Shown: in pieces, positions 31,001 through 39,600 of the stretch
Position numbering within the stretch: position 1 is the first letter of the stretch
How the letters are laid out: the number at the start of each line of letters is the position of its first letter
Program-made: the position numbers and the translations under genes
The notes under the pieces: generated by a model
What the model was told of the DNA's origin: nothing
Seen by the model: the letters and a program-made list of their open reading frames with translations, nothing else
Database searches by the model: none
Assembly: GCF_024710485.1 (NCBI RefSeq)
Contig: NZ_JANJUQ010000045.1
Location: forward strand, 79,762-143,761
Direction of reading: 5' to 3'
DNA length: 64,000 nt
Source of the DNA: Flavobacterium sp.
Lineage (GTDB): Bacteria; Bacteroidota; Bacteroidia; Flavobacteriales; Flavobacteriaceae

Positions 31001-33034
31001 ACCTATACTGTTAGTTCTCCATTTTGTTCTCCTGTTTCGGCATCAGTTACTGTTACGGTTGTTCCGGCAGCAAATTCAGGAGGCATTGGTCAAACAATAT
31101 CAACTTGTACCAATGTAACCTCATTGGATTTGACAACGGGACTAGACGGAACACAAGGGCTAGGAACATGGAACGACGATAATAACACCGGCGCTTTATC
31201 CGGAAATATCTTTAATCCTTCTTTAGTTGGTGTAGGAACTTATACTTTTACTTATAATGTTACAGGAACGACACCATGTGCCAATTCGGCATCAACGGTC
31301 ACTGTAGTCGTTAATCCGCTGCCAAATGCAGGAACTTTTAGCGGAATAGTAACACTTTGTCCAAGTGTTGGGGTTTTAGATTTGACTTCCCTGTTAAATG
31401 GAGAAGACACCGGTGGTGTTTGGACTGATGCAGCATCACAAACTGTGACGTCGCCTTTAACCATTTTCAGTTTTGCTGCCGGAACTTATTCTTATACTTA
31501 TACTGTTACAAATTCTTGTTCGACAGATACAGAAACTGTTCAGTTTACCATTTTACCTAATCCGCAAATAGCTAGTTTTAATATAACTATTTCTCCGTCT
31601 TGTTTGGGTTCAAATGTAGTGGTTAGTTTGAATGGGATGGTCGACGGAACTTACACTCTTAATTATGATTTGGTAGGAGCTAATACAGTATCTGGACAAA
31701 CGGTTACAGTTACAATAGCCGGTGGAATAGGGAATTTCAATATTCCGGCTTCTTTGCTGCCAAACATCGGAACAACAGTGGTTAATTTTAACACCATCTT
31801 AAATACAATCACCAATTGTTCTACAACGTTAATTGGTGTGGCTGCTCAAATTATTGTCCGACCTTTAGCAGACATTGACAGTACTAATTTAAGTTCAACA
31901 GCTGTTTGTTATGGTACCGATTTAGTTGTCTATATTTCGGGAGCCACTAACTTACCCGATGGTGTGTATCAGTTCAATTATTCCATTCCGGGTACTAATC
32001 CAACTTCCAACAACTCAGGCAATGTTACCATAACCGGTGGTGCAGGACAATTTACAGTTCCGGCAACCATTTTTAGTTTGGCCGGCAATTACACAATGAC
32101 TATTTTCGGAATAATTGCTACTACAGGTTGTACCAATACTACTGAGAGCGCTTCTGTTTCTTTAGTAATTAATGCGTTGCCAAGTTTTCAAAATGCAATA
32201 GTTACAGTACAAGATACTTGTGCCAACTTTGCCAGTTTGGTTACTATTACCGGAGCCGGCAACTTAGCCGATGGCGATTATACTTTAACCTACCAACTGT
32301 CAGGTGCTAATACCGCTACTACGACGATTACCATCACTATTAGTGGTGGGAATGGAAGTTTCACTATTGCGACCTCAGAATTGGTAAATAACGGAACAAC
32401 TACGTTAACAATCGTTCAACTCGATTCGGTAACCACAACTTGTGGTGTCACCGGAACTATTATTCCTCCAATCGATTTCAATGTTACGCAGTTGGGTACG
32501 CCGCAACTCATCCAAGACGGTAATCTTTTCTGCGAAGATGATAGTCCGACTATTGCTAATCTATCGGGCAATTTGGTTGGCTTCCCAACAGTAATTTGGT
32601 ACAACGCATCAACGGGAGGAACGGCTTATAGTGCTTCGGATTTATTGGTTCAGGGAACTACGTATTACGCTGCTTTAACTACAGCGAGCGGCTGTGAAGG
32701 TTCGGTTCGTCTGGAAGTTACAGTTGATTTGACCGTATGTGACGACATACTTATTCCGGATGGTTATTCGCCTAATAATGACGGTATCAACGATACTTTT
32801 GAAATTGAAAACTTGGCTATCATTTATCCGAATTTTAAATTAGAAGTGTACAATAGATACGGTAACCTGATTTATACCGGAAACAGAAATACGCCAAATT
32901 GGGATGGAACCACAACCGTGAGCGGACTCAATTTAGGCAACAACATATTGCCAAACGGGGTTTATTTCTATATTCTCTATTTTAATGACGGTGTCAGAAA
33001 GCCGATTCAAGGAAGAGTTTATCTAAACCGATAA
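28016..33034 (+). CDS. giant repetitive surface protein with T9SS type B sorting domain
   Basis: The product has 1672 residues (1665 if translation starts at ATG 28037, which gives a cleaner signal peptide ending LLYSQ). The N-terminal third has Ig-like modules with W-Y turns. Residues 359-440 and 449-530 are an identical 82-residue repeat. About nine divergent modules of roughly 75-85 residues follow the pattern AGxDNTxxLC, DLFxLLG, GGTWSP, FNPAVD, TYTYT and PC; further modules lie at bp 31560-32510. The last 95 residues (IPDGYSPNNDGINDTFEI, WDGT) are a type B sorting domain as in gliding-associated adhesins. It should be a surface adhesin secreted with the PorP-like partner whose gene overlaps its stop. 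Confidence 0.93.
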   Translation: MYLIKLLMRITTLAKKYFFNCVLLLTLFGQNSLLYSQCPTITNANQSFCDIQSPTIASLQAVDNGGGVRWYATATSTTALSSSTVLVNGEDYFADDNSGSCGVRQSVTVTIYSAPTGANFQGVCVTNLSQATPSNPQFVINGNDLQWYTVPVGGVAISPTTILNDNTIYYISQVNPDTGCQTSRLSVFVNVGLVPPPTGNSVQEFCNIPGSPPTVADLVATGNNNWYLTSAFGIPLDPATPLVNGQFYYASTVDPPCESSDRFEVLVNIYELNDAGNDGVRSICIDQVPTTVPFDLFNLLGGTPDNTGVWSGPLSTTNGSQGTLDVSSMNLNGSPYIFTYTVSSALCVPDTATVTITILPLPTASVSVSPTTICANSTATFTFTGTPNATVTYNINGGANQTITLNASGTATISGTYTANTTINIISVASAGTPSCINPQTSSTTLTILPLPTASVSVSPTTICANSTATFTFTGTPNATVTYNINGGANQTITLNASGTATISGTYTANTTINIISVASAGTPSCINPQSDTITLTVTQPPIAGVNASTTLCVLSPPIDLFTLLGPTAQAGGSWSPTLTSGTGVFNPAVDLAGTYTYTITGVAPCPDSSASVQVTVNPVPDAGNDGILAICSNQNSVDLFASLSGTPQSGGTWSPALASGSGIFNPALDTSGVYTYTISGVLPCTDDTATVTVTVTPGPEAGNDNTITLCVNSSSQDLALLLGPNSQSGGTWSPALASGTGIFNPAVDVAGSYTYTLSGSQPCDNDSAVITVIVNPVPNAGDDNTITLCENNPPQDLFGLLGPNAQSGGTWSPTLTSGTGLFNPTIDAAGTYTYTVGGGLCDSDSATVVVNIIQEPNSGGVGQTLNVCVSEISVDLLSGLDGTQESGLWSDDDNTGALTGSIFNPSAVGVGSYNFTYTVTGNSPCANATSTVTVIVNPLPIAGTDNTLVVCSTDGPQDLFGLLGSTAQIGGTWSPPLASASGIFNPAVDNQGAFTYTVSSPFCSPVSASVTVTVVPAANSGGIGQTISTCTNVTSLDLTTGLDGTQGLGTWNDDNNTGALSGNIFNPSLVGVGTYTFTYNVTGTTPCANSASTVTVVVNPLPNAGTFSGIVTLCPSVGVLDLTSLLNGEDTGGVWTDAASQTVTSPLTIFSFAAGTYSYTYTVTNSCSTDTETVQFTILPNPQIASFNITISPSCLGSNVVVSLNGMVDGTYTLNYDLVGANTVSGQTVTVTIAGGIGNFNIPASLLPNIGTTVVNFNTILNTITNCSTTLIGVAAQIIVRPLADIDSTNLSSTAVCYGTDLVVYISGATNLPDGVYQFNYSIPGTNPTSNNSGNVTITGGAGQFTVPATIFSLAGNYTMTIFGIIATTGCTNTTESASVSLVINALPSFQNAIVTVQDTCANFASLVTITGAGNLADGDYTLTYQLSGANTATTTITITISGGNGSFTIATSELVNNGTTTLTIVQLDSVTTTCGVTGTIIPPIDFNVTQLGTPQLIQDGNLFCEDDSPTIANLSGNLVGFPTVIWYNASTGGTAYSASDLLVQGTTYYAALTTASGCEGSVRLEVTVDLTVCDDILIPDGYSPNNDGINDTFEIENLAIIYPNFKLEVYNRYGNLIYTGNRNTPNWDGTTTVSGLNLGNNILPNGVYFYILYFNDGVRKPIQGRVYLNR
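29090..29335 (+). repeat. 246-bp internal duplication, copy A
   Basis: This copy encodes 82 residues identical to copy B, starting LPLPTASVSV and ending SCINPQ. The two copies lie on a 270-base period. They differ at seven bases, all third codon positions and all silent. The first 116 bases are identical. Confidence 0.95.
29360..29605 (+). repeat. 246-bp internal duplication, copy B
   Basis: The second copy of the block at 29090-29335, separated by 24 bases. It is followed by SDTITLTVTQ instead of TSSTTLTI, so the identity ends sharply at the codon for Gln. Confidence 0.95.
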
Positions 33035-34008
33035 TGAAGATGAGTACTACTAAAAAATATATGATCCGATACTGCTTTGTAAGCTTACTTTTGGCAATGT
33101 GCTCCTCCAAGTTGTTTGCCCAACAAGACCCGCAATTTACCCATTACATGTACAACATGAGTGTGATTAATCCGGCTTATGCTACCGAGGATAAAGACAT
33201 CATCAAAATGGGTGGTATCTATCGTGCGCAATGGGTTGGTATTGATGGCGCGCCTACCACACAATCTTTTTTTGTACATAAACCTATTTCTAAAAAAATC
33301 GAGTTAGGTTTATCCGTAGTGCATGATGAAATTGGAGATGTGGTAAACGAAAGCAATATTTTTGCCGACTTTGCCTATGTCTTATCCTTGTCCGAAAGTA
33401 CTCGATTGTCTTTTGGGGTGAAAGCGGGTGTAACGTTATTCAGTACCAATTTTAATGGTTTCCAATACACCGATCCATTACCGGATCCTGCTTTTCAGAA
33501 CAATTTGAGCCAAACCTTTCCTAATATTGGTGCCGGAACTTACTTGTTTGGCAACAATTATTACCTAGGATTTTCAGCACCAAATTTATTAACTACCAAA
33601 CATCTCGAAAATACCAACGGTATTACAACGACCGGAGTAGAAGCAGTTCATTATTTTTTGACGGGAGGTTATGTATTTACTTTTAACGGCAACGACAATT
33701 TCAAAGTGAAGCCTGCATTCATGGCTAAAGGTGTAGCCGGAGCACCGCTTTCAGTTGATTTGACTACCAATGTTTTGATTAACAATAAATTCGAAGCAGG
33801 TGTTGGCTATCGCCTAGACGATTCGGTGAGCGGACTCGCCAGTTTTTATATTACACCAACCCTCAGAATTGGGTATTCATACGATTATACACTCACGAAC
33901 TTGAGAAAATTTAACACCGGTTCACATGAGGTTTTTGTGTTGTTTGACCTCGATTTAGGTCGAATGTCATCCGGAAAAGGGTATGATAAATCACCAAGAT
34001 TCTTCTAA
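33034..34008 (+). CDS. PorP/SprF family T9SS outer-membrane protein
   Basis: The 324-residue product has an N-terminal signal peptide ending SKLFAQ, followed by the family opening QQDPQFTHYMYNMSVINPAY, then a beta-rich membrane domain. PorP/SprF proteins anchor or help secrete T9SS cargo; in F. johnsoniae SprF is needed for the type B protein SprB. Its start overlaps the adhesin stop (TAATG), which strongly suggests a dedicated partner. Start ATG 33034 or 33040. Confidence 0.95.
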   Translation: MKMSTTKKYMIRYCFVSLLLAMCSSKLFAQQDPQFTHYMYNMSVINPAYATEDKDIIKMGGIYRAQWVGIDGAPTTQSFFVHKPISKKIELGLSVVHDEIGDVVNESNIFADFAYVLSLSESTRLSFGVKAGVTLFSTNFNGFQYTDPLPDPAFQNNLSQTFPNIGAGTYLFGNNYYLGFSAPNLLTTKHLENTNGITTTGVEAVHYFLTGGYVFTFNGNDNFKVKPAFMAKGVAGAPLSVDLTTNVLINNKFEAGVGYRLDDSVSGLASFYITPTLRIGYSYDYTLTNLRKFNTGSHEVFVLFDLDLGRMSSGKGYDKSPRFF

Positions 34009-34018
34009 AACGGATACG

Positions 34019-35902
34019 ATGAAAAAAATCATTTACATATTTATAATTTTTTGCAGTATCACCACTCTTTTTGCCCAAAAGAAAGGCAGTGCCAAGCAAG
34101 CGAATGCTTTATTCAAACGTAAAGCTTACATTAAAGCCGCGGCTGCATATGAGCAATTGCCTCAATCTCGTGAAGTATTACAAAATTTAGGCGATTGTTA
34201 CTATTATAATTTTCAAATGAACAATGCGGTTAGAGCCTACGGACAACTGTTTTTTACTTTTAAAGACAGTGTAAAGAAAGATGTCTATTTCCGTTATGCT
34301 AACGCTCTTAAAGGAATCAAAGATTTTGACAAAGGCGATGCCATCATGTCGGAGTATTTAGGTTATCAGCAAAATACGCCCAAGTTCATGAAGAATGCTA
34401 CTCGAAATACACCTAACAGTTACAAGCTCGAAATGATGTCGAAAAATAAGACCAATGGTGATTTTGGTATTGCTTTTTTTGGAGATAAAGTCACTTTTGC
34501 CTCGCTTCGAAATGCCGATGGTGACAAGGCGTATGGTTGGAACGACCGGCCGTATTTGGATTTATTTATGGCTTCTGTAAACGATAAAGGGCAGTTGGTA
34601 CAAGTGGAACCTTTTCCGGAAATTATTAATACCAAAAAGCACGAAAGTAATGCAACCTTCAGCGCGGACGGGAAGATTATGTATTTCAATCGCACGGGTG
34701 ACAGACAAGTCGAAATCAATAATGAAAGAGTGGCTACCGTTAAAATTTACAAAGCAGAATTCGTTGACGGCAAATGGACCAATGTCAAAATGTGTTCGTT
34801 CTCCAGTGATGAATATTCTGTACAGCATCCTTTCTTAACCAAAGACGGCAAGAAATTATATTTTGCCAGTGACATGAAAGGAACCATTGGTTCGATGGAT
34901 CTTTTTGTGGTCGATATTTTACAAGACGGCACTTTCAGTCAGCCCCGTAATTTGGGCGAAACTATCAATACCATTCACCGTGAACAGTTCCCTTTTGTAA
35001 CCGAAGACGGAACGCTCTATTTTGCTTCCGATGGTCACCAGGGCAATGGGAATCTTGATATTTTTATGAGTTATAAAATATCGGATACCGAATTCGACAA
35101 ACCACTTAATTTGGGTTCTACCATCAATAGCGAAATGGACGACTTCAATTTTATTTTAGACGAAGTGAACGATAAAGGCTATTTTGCTTCTAACAGAACC
35201 GGAGATGATAATTTGTACACTTTTGTTCGCGAAGAAAATAAACTGCAATATTTGGTGGAAGGAGAAGTGCGAGACCTGAAATCTCTCGAGCTTTTACCGG
35301 GCGCTACCGTTAAATTGTACAATGACAAAGGCGAATTATTAGAGGAAGTTATAGTGGGCAAAGATGGCGATTTTACCTTCAATACCGAGCCTAATAAGAA
35401 ATACAAAATCATGGCTTTCAAAGATTTTTACATTCCTGCCGAAGCCGAATTTGATACAAGTCAGAAAGGAAAAGTATACCTCGATTTACAAATGAAAGTT
35501 GAGTCGTATTACGATGCTGAAGATATCATCAACAAAAAAGACGATGGTACCGTATTAATCGAACTCGAGAACATTTACTTCGACTTAGACAAATGGAACA
35601 TCAAACCGCAAGCCGCTCAAGTGTTAGATGTGTTGGTGGGCTTGTTGAAAAAATACCCATACATGGAAATTCAAATCGGTTCGCACACCGATTCCAGAGC
35701 TTCGGAAATGTACAACCTCAGATTGTCCAACCGAAGAGCTGCTGCGGCCTTAGAGTATTTGGTGCAAAACGGTATCGAAAGGCGTCGTTTAAAATCGGTG
35801 GGTTACGGCGAAAGCAAACCGCTTATCATTTGCCCGAAAAACGATTGTACCGAAGCCGAACATGCCATCAACCGTAGATGTACGTTTATGATTCTAAAAT
35901 AA
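34019..35902 (+). CDS. PorE-like OmpA family protein
   Basis: I use ATG 34019 (MKKIIYIFIIFCSITTLFAQ), giving 627 residues with a clear signal peptide; an upstream ATG at 33983 lies inside the PorP-like gene. The domain order is TPR-like helices (about 25-130), a PD40 beta-propeller (about 150-400, with YFASD and LYFASDG motifs), a carboxypeptidase regulatory-like domain (about 415-490) and an OmpA C-terminal peptidoglycan-binding domain (IGSHTDSRASEMYNLRLSNR). The same order is found in PorE of T9SS. It probably ties the surface module to the cell wall. Confidence 0.93.
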   Translation: MKKIIYIFIIFCSITTLFAQKKGSAKQANALFKRKAYIKAAAAYEQLPQSREVLQNLGDCYYYNFQMNNAVRAYGQLFFTFKDSVKKDVYFRYANALKGIKDFDKGDAIMSEYLGYQQNTPKFMKNATRNTPNSYKLEMMSKNKTNGDFGIAFFGDKVTFASLRNADGDKAYGWNDRPYLDLFMASVNDKGQLVQVEPFPEIINTKKHESNATFSADGKIMYFNRTGDRQVEINNERVATVKIYKAEFVDGKWTNVKMCSFSSDEYSVQHPFLTKDGKKLYFASDMKGTIGSMDLFVVDILQDGTFSQPRNLGETINTIHREQFPFVTEDGTLYFASDGHQGNGNLDIFMSYKISDTEFDKPLNLGSTINSEMDDFNFILDEVNDKGYFASNRTGDDNLYTFVREENKLQYLVEGEVRDLKSLELLPGATVKLYNDKGELLEEVIVGKDGDFTFNTEPNKKYKIMAFKDFYIPAEAEFDTSQKGKVYLDLQMKVESYYDAEDIINKKDDGTVLIELENIYFDLDKWNIKPQAAQVLDVLVGLLKKYPYMEIQIGSHTDSRASEMYNLRLSNRRAAAALEYLVQNGIERRRLKSVGYGESKPLIICPKNDCTEAEHAINRRCTFMILK

Positions 35903-36032
35903 AGTTAGTTGTTTTAATGTTGTTTTTAAAATTGGGAATTTTGTCAAATGCATGCTTTAACGAGTGTGCATTTGTTTTTATGTCCTAACTTTAGATTAAC
36001 ACAAATATTGGGGCGTATTGCGATGTAATTCC

Positions 36033-36040
36033 TATTTTTG
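36033..36040 (+). promoter_or_regulatory. -7 box candidate for pafA
   Basis: TATTTTTG matches TAnnTTTG. A TTG at 36008-36010 lies 22 bases upstream, within the accepted spacing. The start codon follows 18 bases after the box, so the leader would be very short. No Pho-like direct repeats were recognised. Confidence 0.5.
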
Positions 36041-36057
36041 TCATTCAATTTAATGTC

Positions 36058-37668
36058 ATGAAGAAAGTAGTTTCACTCTTGTTTTTTGTTGCCGTTGCCA
36101 ATTTGTATGCCCAACAAAAACCCAAATTAGTGGTCGGAATCGTTATCGATCAAATGAAAACCGAATACTTGTATCGTTTTCAAAACGACTTTTCCGAAAA
36201 TGGTTTTAAACGATTAACGCGAGAAGGTTTTACGTTCTACAACATGCATTATAATTATATGCCAACCTATACGGCACCTGGTCACGCTTCCATTTATACA
36301 GGAACAACACCGGCTTTGCACGGTATAGTGAGCAACGAATGGTTCCATCGTACGTTAAAAAAAGAAGTGTATTGTACCGATGACGACAGTGTGACCACTT
36401 TGGTTCCGGGTACCGAAAAAGAAGGCAAGATGTCGCCTAAAAACCTGCAAGCCACTACCATTACCGACGAATTGAAATTGGCTACCAACTTTAAAGGCAA
36501 AGTAATCGGGATGAGTATCAAAGACCGCGGTGCTATACTTCCGGCCGGACATTTTGCCGATTGGGCATTTTGGTATACCAAAACAGGCGAGTTTATTTCT
36601 AGCTCTTTTTACGGTAAAACCATGCCACAATGGGTGACCGAATTCAATCAAGAGAAACAATACCTGCCCTACATTAATAGCGGTTGGAATTTGCTGAAGC
36701 CAGTTGAAACTTACAACGAAAGTTTGGCAGACAACAACAATTACGAAGGCAAACTCTACAAAAAGCTACCGGTTTTTCCGTACAATTTAAAAGAAATGTA
36801 CGATAGCAACGATGCCGGTGTGTTGCGCGTAACGCCTTTCGGGAATGATGTACTGGCCAATTTGGCCAAACGCGCCATCGAGAAAGAAGCATTAGGGAAA
36901 GATGACGTAACCGATTTTCTCGCGGTGAGTTTTTCTTCTACCGATTATATCGGACATACTTTCGGACCGCGTTCCATAGAAATTCAGGACACCTATCTGC
37001 GCTTGGATTTGACTATAGCTGATTTCCTGAATTATTTGGATAAAACAGTTGGGAAAGGCAACTATTTGGTTTTTTTAACGGCCGACCATGCTTGTGCCGA
37101 AAACTCCACCCATTTAAAAGAACACAAATACCAAGTTGATAACATTAGTTATAAAGAGGTCACTAAAGATTTAATTGCGTTTTCCGAGCAAACTTTCGAG
37201 GCGAATTTGTTGTTGAAATACGATAGCTATAATGTACATTTCGACAAAGACATCATCAAAAGCAAAGGATTAGATTTGGCCAAAGTGAAGCAAAGCTTTA
37301 AAGATTTCTTGTATACTAAAAACTATGTAAAGCGCGTGTACACCGAAGAAGAGATCTTGACTTCAGGAGCTAATGACATGCTGTTAAGTTTTGTATTTAA
37401 AGGATACGATCCAACGCAAAACGGCGATTTGTATTTTGTATACAAACCCGGCTATGTAGAATATTCTGCTACCGGAGCCACGCATGGTTCTCCTTATGCT
37501 TATGATACCAATGTACCATTAATTTTTTACGGCTGGAACATCAAAAGCGGCGAATCTTACAACAAAAAAGTCATTACGCAAATTGCGCCAACCTTGGCTA
37601 AAAAACTCAAAATAACCTTGCCTAATGCAACGGAGAGTGAAGTGCTGGAGGAAGTGTTAGGGAAATAA
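36058..37668 (+). CDS. pafA: alkaline phosphatase PafA
   Basis: PafA is the calcium-dependent, phosphate-insensitive phosphatase of Flavobacteria that releases phosphate from organic monoesters outside the cytoplasm. The 536-residue product has a signal peptide ending NLYAQ. Active-site residues match the family: nucleophile Thr72 in PTYTAPGHAS, Asn93, Lys155 and Arg157 in IKDRGAILPAGH (spacings 21 and 83 as in characterised PafA). Metal ligands are Asp31 (VIDQM), DYIGH, TADHA and His in ATHGSPYAYD. Confidence 0.96.
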   Translation: MKKVVSLLFFVAVANLYAQQKPKLVVGIVIDQMKTEYLYRFQNDFSENGFKRLTREGFTFYNMHYNYMPTYTAPGHASIYTGTTPALHGIVSNEWFHRTLKKEVYCTDDDSVTTLVPGTEKEGKMSPKNLQATTITDELKLATNFKGKVIGMSIKDRGAILPAGHFADWAFWYTKTGEFISSSFYGKTMPQWVTEFNQEKQYLPYINSGWNLLKPVETYNESLADNNNYEGKLYKKLPVFPYNLKEMYDSNDAGVLRVTPFGNDVLANLAKRAIEKEALGKDDVTDFLAVSFSSTDYIGHTFGPRSIEIQDTYLRLDLTIADFLNYLDKTVGKGNYLVFLTADHACAENSTHLKEHKYQVDNISYKEVTKDLIAFSEQTFEANLLLKYDSYNVHFDKDIIKSKGLDLAKVKQSFKDFLYTKNYVKRVYTEEEILTSGANDMLLSFVFKGYDPTQNGDLYFVYKPGYVEYSATGATHGSPYAYDTNVPLIFYGWNIKSGESYNKKVITQIAPTLAKKLKITLPNATESEVLEEVLGK

Positions 37669-37690
37669 ATAAAGAGCAACACTAATAATG

Positions 37691-37722
37691 AAAAACCCCG
37701 AATATTAATTCGGGGTTTTCTT
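37691..37722. terminator. bidirectional terminator between pafA and lysA
   Basis: AAAACCCCGAAT at 37692-37703 pairs with ATTCGGGGTTTT at 37708-37719. The A-run and T-run on either side allow use by both converging genes. Confidence 0.9.
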
Positions 37723-38931
37723 TTATACTTCAACCATAATTTGGTTTTGCAATAAATCTTCAAAAGTTTCTCTTTGTCGGATGAGATGGCCTTTGCCGTC
37801 TTTCCACAACACTTCAGCCGGTTTGTAGCGCGAGTTGTAATTGGATGCCATTGAAAAACAATATGCACCGGCATTTCTAAAACACAAGGTGTCGCCCTCA
37901 TGAATTTCGGCTATGCGACGGTTACTGGCAAATGTATCGGTTTCGCAAATGTAGCCTACTACGGTGTAAAAACGCTCTTTGCCTTTAGGGTTGGAAATGT
38001 TTTCAATACTGTGTTGCGAACCATAAAACATCGGACGGATTAAATGGTTGAATCCAGTGTCAATTCCTGCAAAAACCGTAGAGGTGGTTTGTTTGATCAC
38101 ATTAACAGTCGCTAAAAAATAACCGGCCTCGCTCACCAGAAACTTACCTGGTTCAAAAGCCAAAGTCAGTTCTCTGCCGTATTCTTTTTCGAAAGCTAAG
38201 AAGCGTTTGGTTAATTTTTTTCCTAATTCTTCGATATTGGTTTCGATATCGCCTTTTTTGTAAGGCACTTTAAATCCGGAACCGAAATCCAAGAAGTCCA
38301 ATTGTTGAAATTGTTTCGCGGCATCAAACAAAATTTCAGCGGCATATAAAAACACTTCAATATCTAAAATATCTGAACCCGTGTGCATGTGAATTCCGTT
38401 GATATGCATCTTAGTGTTTTCTACAATGCGCAAAATATGCGGAATTTGGTAAATGGAAATCCCGAATTTACTGTCGATATGCCCAACAGAAATATTCTCA
38501 TTGCCGCCGGCCATAACGTGTGGATTGATTCGGATACATACCGGAACAGTTGGGTATTTAGTGCCGAAATGTTCCAAAACCGATAAGTTATCAATATTAA
38601 TTTGAACGCCTAGTTTTGCTACAGCTTCAATTTCTTCAAAAGACACACCGTTTGGGGTAAAGATGATTTTATCCGGGGTAAAACCGGCATGTAATCCAAG
38701 TTGTACTTCTTGCAAAGAAACGGTGTCCAAGCCGGAACCCAAATTCTTCAATAGCTTTAAAACAGAAATATTAGACAAGGCCTTCATAGCGTAGTTGATG
38801 CTTAGCTTCTCGACCTTGGAAAAAGCATTTGTCAAGCGTTTGTACTGAAATTCGATTTTTTCAGCGTCATACACATACAAAGGATTCCCGAATTCTTGGG
38901 AAAGGGCTACTAAATCTGTTGTTTGTATCAT
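37723..38931 (-). CDS. lysA: diaminopimelate decarboxylase
   Basis: LysA removes CO2 from meso-diaminopimelate to give lysine, using PLP. From the ATG at 38931 (MIQTTDLVALSQEFGNPLYV) it has 402 residues. An in-frame ATG at 39000 would put the promoter box inside the gene. PLP-binding Lys50 lies in INYAMKAL. Further motifs are HIDSKFGI, HMHTGSD, DFGSGF, EPGKFLV and CETDTFAS near the second active-site face. Confidence 0.97.
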   Translation of the reverse strand: MIQTTDLVALSQEFGNPLYVYDAEKIEFQYKRLTNAFSKVEKLSINYAMKALSNISVLKLLKNLGSGLDTVSLQEVQLGLHAGFTPDKIIFTPNGVSFEEIEAVAKLGVQINIDNLSVLEHFGTKYPTVPVCIRINPHVMAGGNENISVGHIDSKFGISIYQIPHILRIVENTKMHINGIHMHTGSDILDIEVFLYAAEILFDAAKQFQQLDFLDFGSGFKVPYKKGDIETNIEELGKKLTKRFLAFEKEYGRELTLAFEPGKFLVSEAGYFLATVNVIKQTTSTVFAGIDTGFNHLIRPMFYGSQHSIENISNPKGKERFYTVVGYICETDTFASNRRIAEIHEGDTLCFRNAGAYCFSMASNYNSRYKPAEVLWKDGKGHLIRQRETFEDLLQNQIMVEV

Positions 38932-38948
38932 AGAATTTAAATTTTGTG

Positions 38949-38980
38949 CAAAACTAAGTTGCTCAATGCTTAAATCCAAA
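38949..38980 (-). promoter_or_regulatory. promoter of lysA
   Basis: On the minus strand TTTG (38977-38980) and TAGTTTTG (38949-38956) are separated by 20 bases, matching the Flavobacterium -33/-7 consensus. A short leader of about 12 bases follows. It supports the start at 38931. Confidence 0.65.
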
Positions 38981-39009
38981 GAAAAACACCATGTTAACAA
39001 CTCTTTAGG

Positions 39010-39417
39010 TTATCGGACTAAAGTAACTTTAATACCGTCGTCTATTGATTGGTCGATAATTAGGTTTTGGTTGTTAATGGAAAAGCAACCTAATTCGATG
39101 TTGTTCACAAGAAGACTTTCACCACATGGAAGTTCTGGATTGGTGTTCACTTGAAAATTATAAACTCCGGTTTCCAAAACATCGTAAAGAGCATTATCGG
39201 TGTTGTTATTAACAACAGTGACGGTTTGTGTAATCGGATTGATGTCCCAAATAATTTCTCCTAAAGGGAAATTATGGTTAATACCTGCAATGGTTCCTTT
39301 AACATTAACCAACTTCCATTGGCCGCGAATGTTGTTGTTTTCACTGCTGTTATCTTCGCTGCAACTTGTCAAACACAAAGAAATAAGGAGTGAAAATAAG
39401 TAGAGTAACTTTTTCAT
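39010..39417 (-). CDS. small lipocalin-like lipoprotein
   Basis: The 135-residue product has a lipoprotein signal (LLISLCLTSC) followed by SEDNSSEN. The mature part starts with GQWKLVNVKG and contains about eight beta-strand-like stretches and one Cys pair (PCGES and ELGCFS). This resembles the lipocalin-like lipoproteins common in Flavobacteria, but no ligand residues can be assigned. Function unknown. It lies upstream of lysA in the same direction, with the lysA promoter in between. Confidence 0.85.
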   Translation of the reverse strand: MKKLLYLFSLLISLCLTSCSEDNSSENNNIRGQWKLVNVKGTIAGINHNFPLGEIIWDINPITQTVTVVNNNTDNALYDVLETGVYNFQVNTNPELPCGESLLVNNIELGCFSINNQNLIIDQSIDDGIKVTLVR

Positions 39418-39537
39418 ATTTTTGATTTTTTACTTGGATGCGATTCGAACAAAGGGGTTGCGCTTGAAGGGATTAAAATTTTACCATTAAATCTACTAAA
39501 TTGGTATACATTTCTTTTTCGTTTGAGACTAATTAAT

Positions 39538-39545
39538 TACTTTTG
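39538..39545 (+). promoter_or_regulatory. -7 box candidate for sucC
   Basis: TACTTTTG matches TAnnTTTG, 55 bases before the sucC ATG at 39601. The nearest TTTG (39522-39525) is only 12 bases upstream, so the -33 box is unclear. Confidence 0.45.
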
Positions 39546-39600
39546 TCACACATTTGCTGTAATTCATTTTCAGCGGTGCAACACAAATAAAATCTTCAAT

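Noticed and set aside
36294..36892. Several minus-strand open frames inside pafA
   Set aside because: They overlap a well-supported phosphatase frame with all active-site residues, and no recognisable motif occurs in them.
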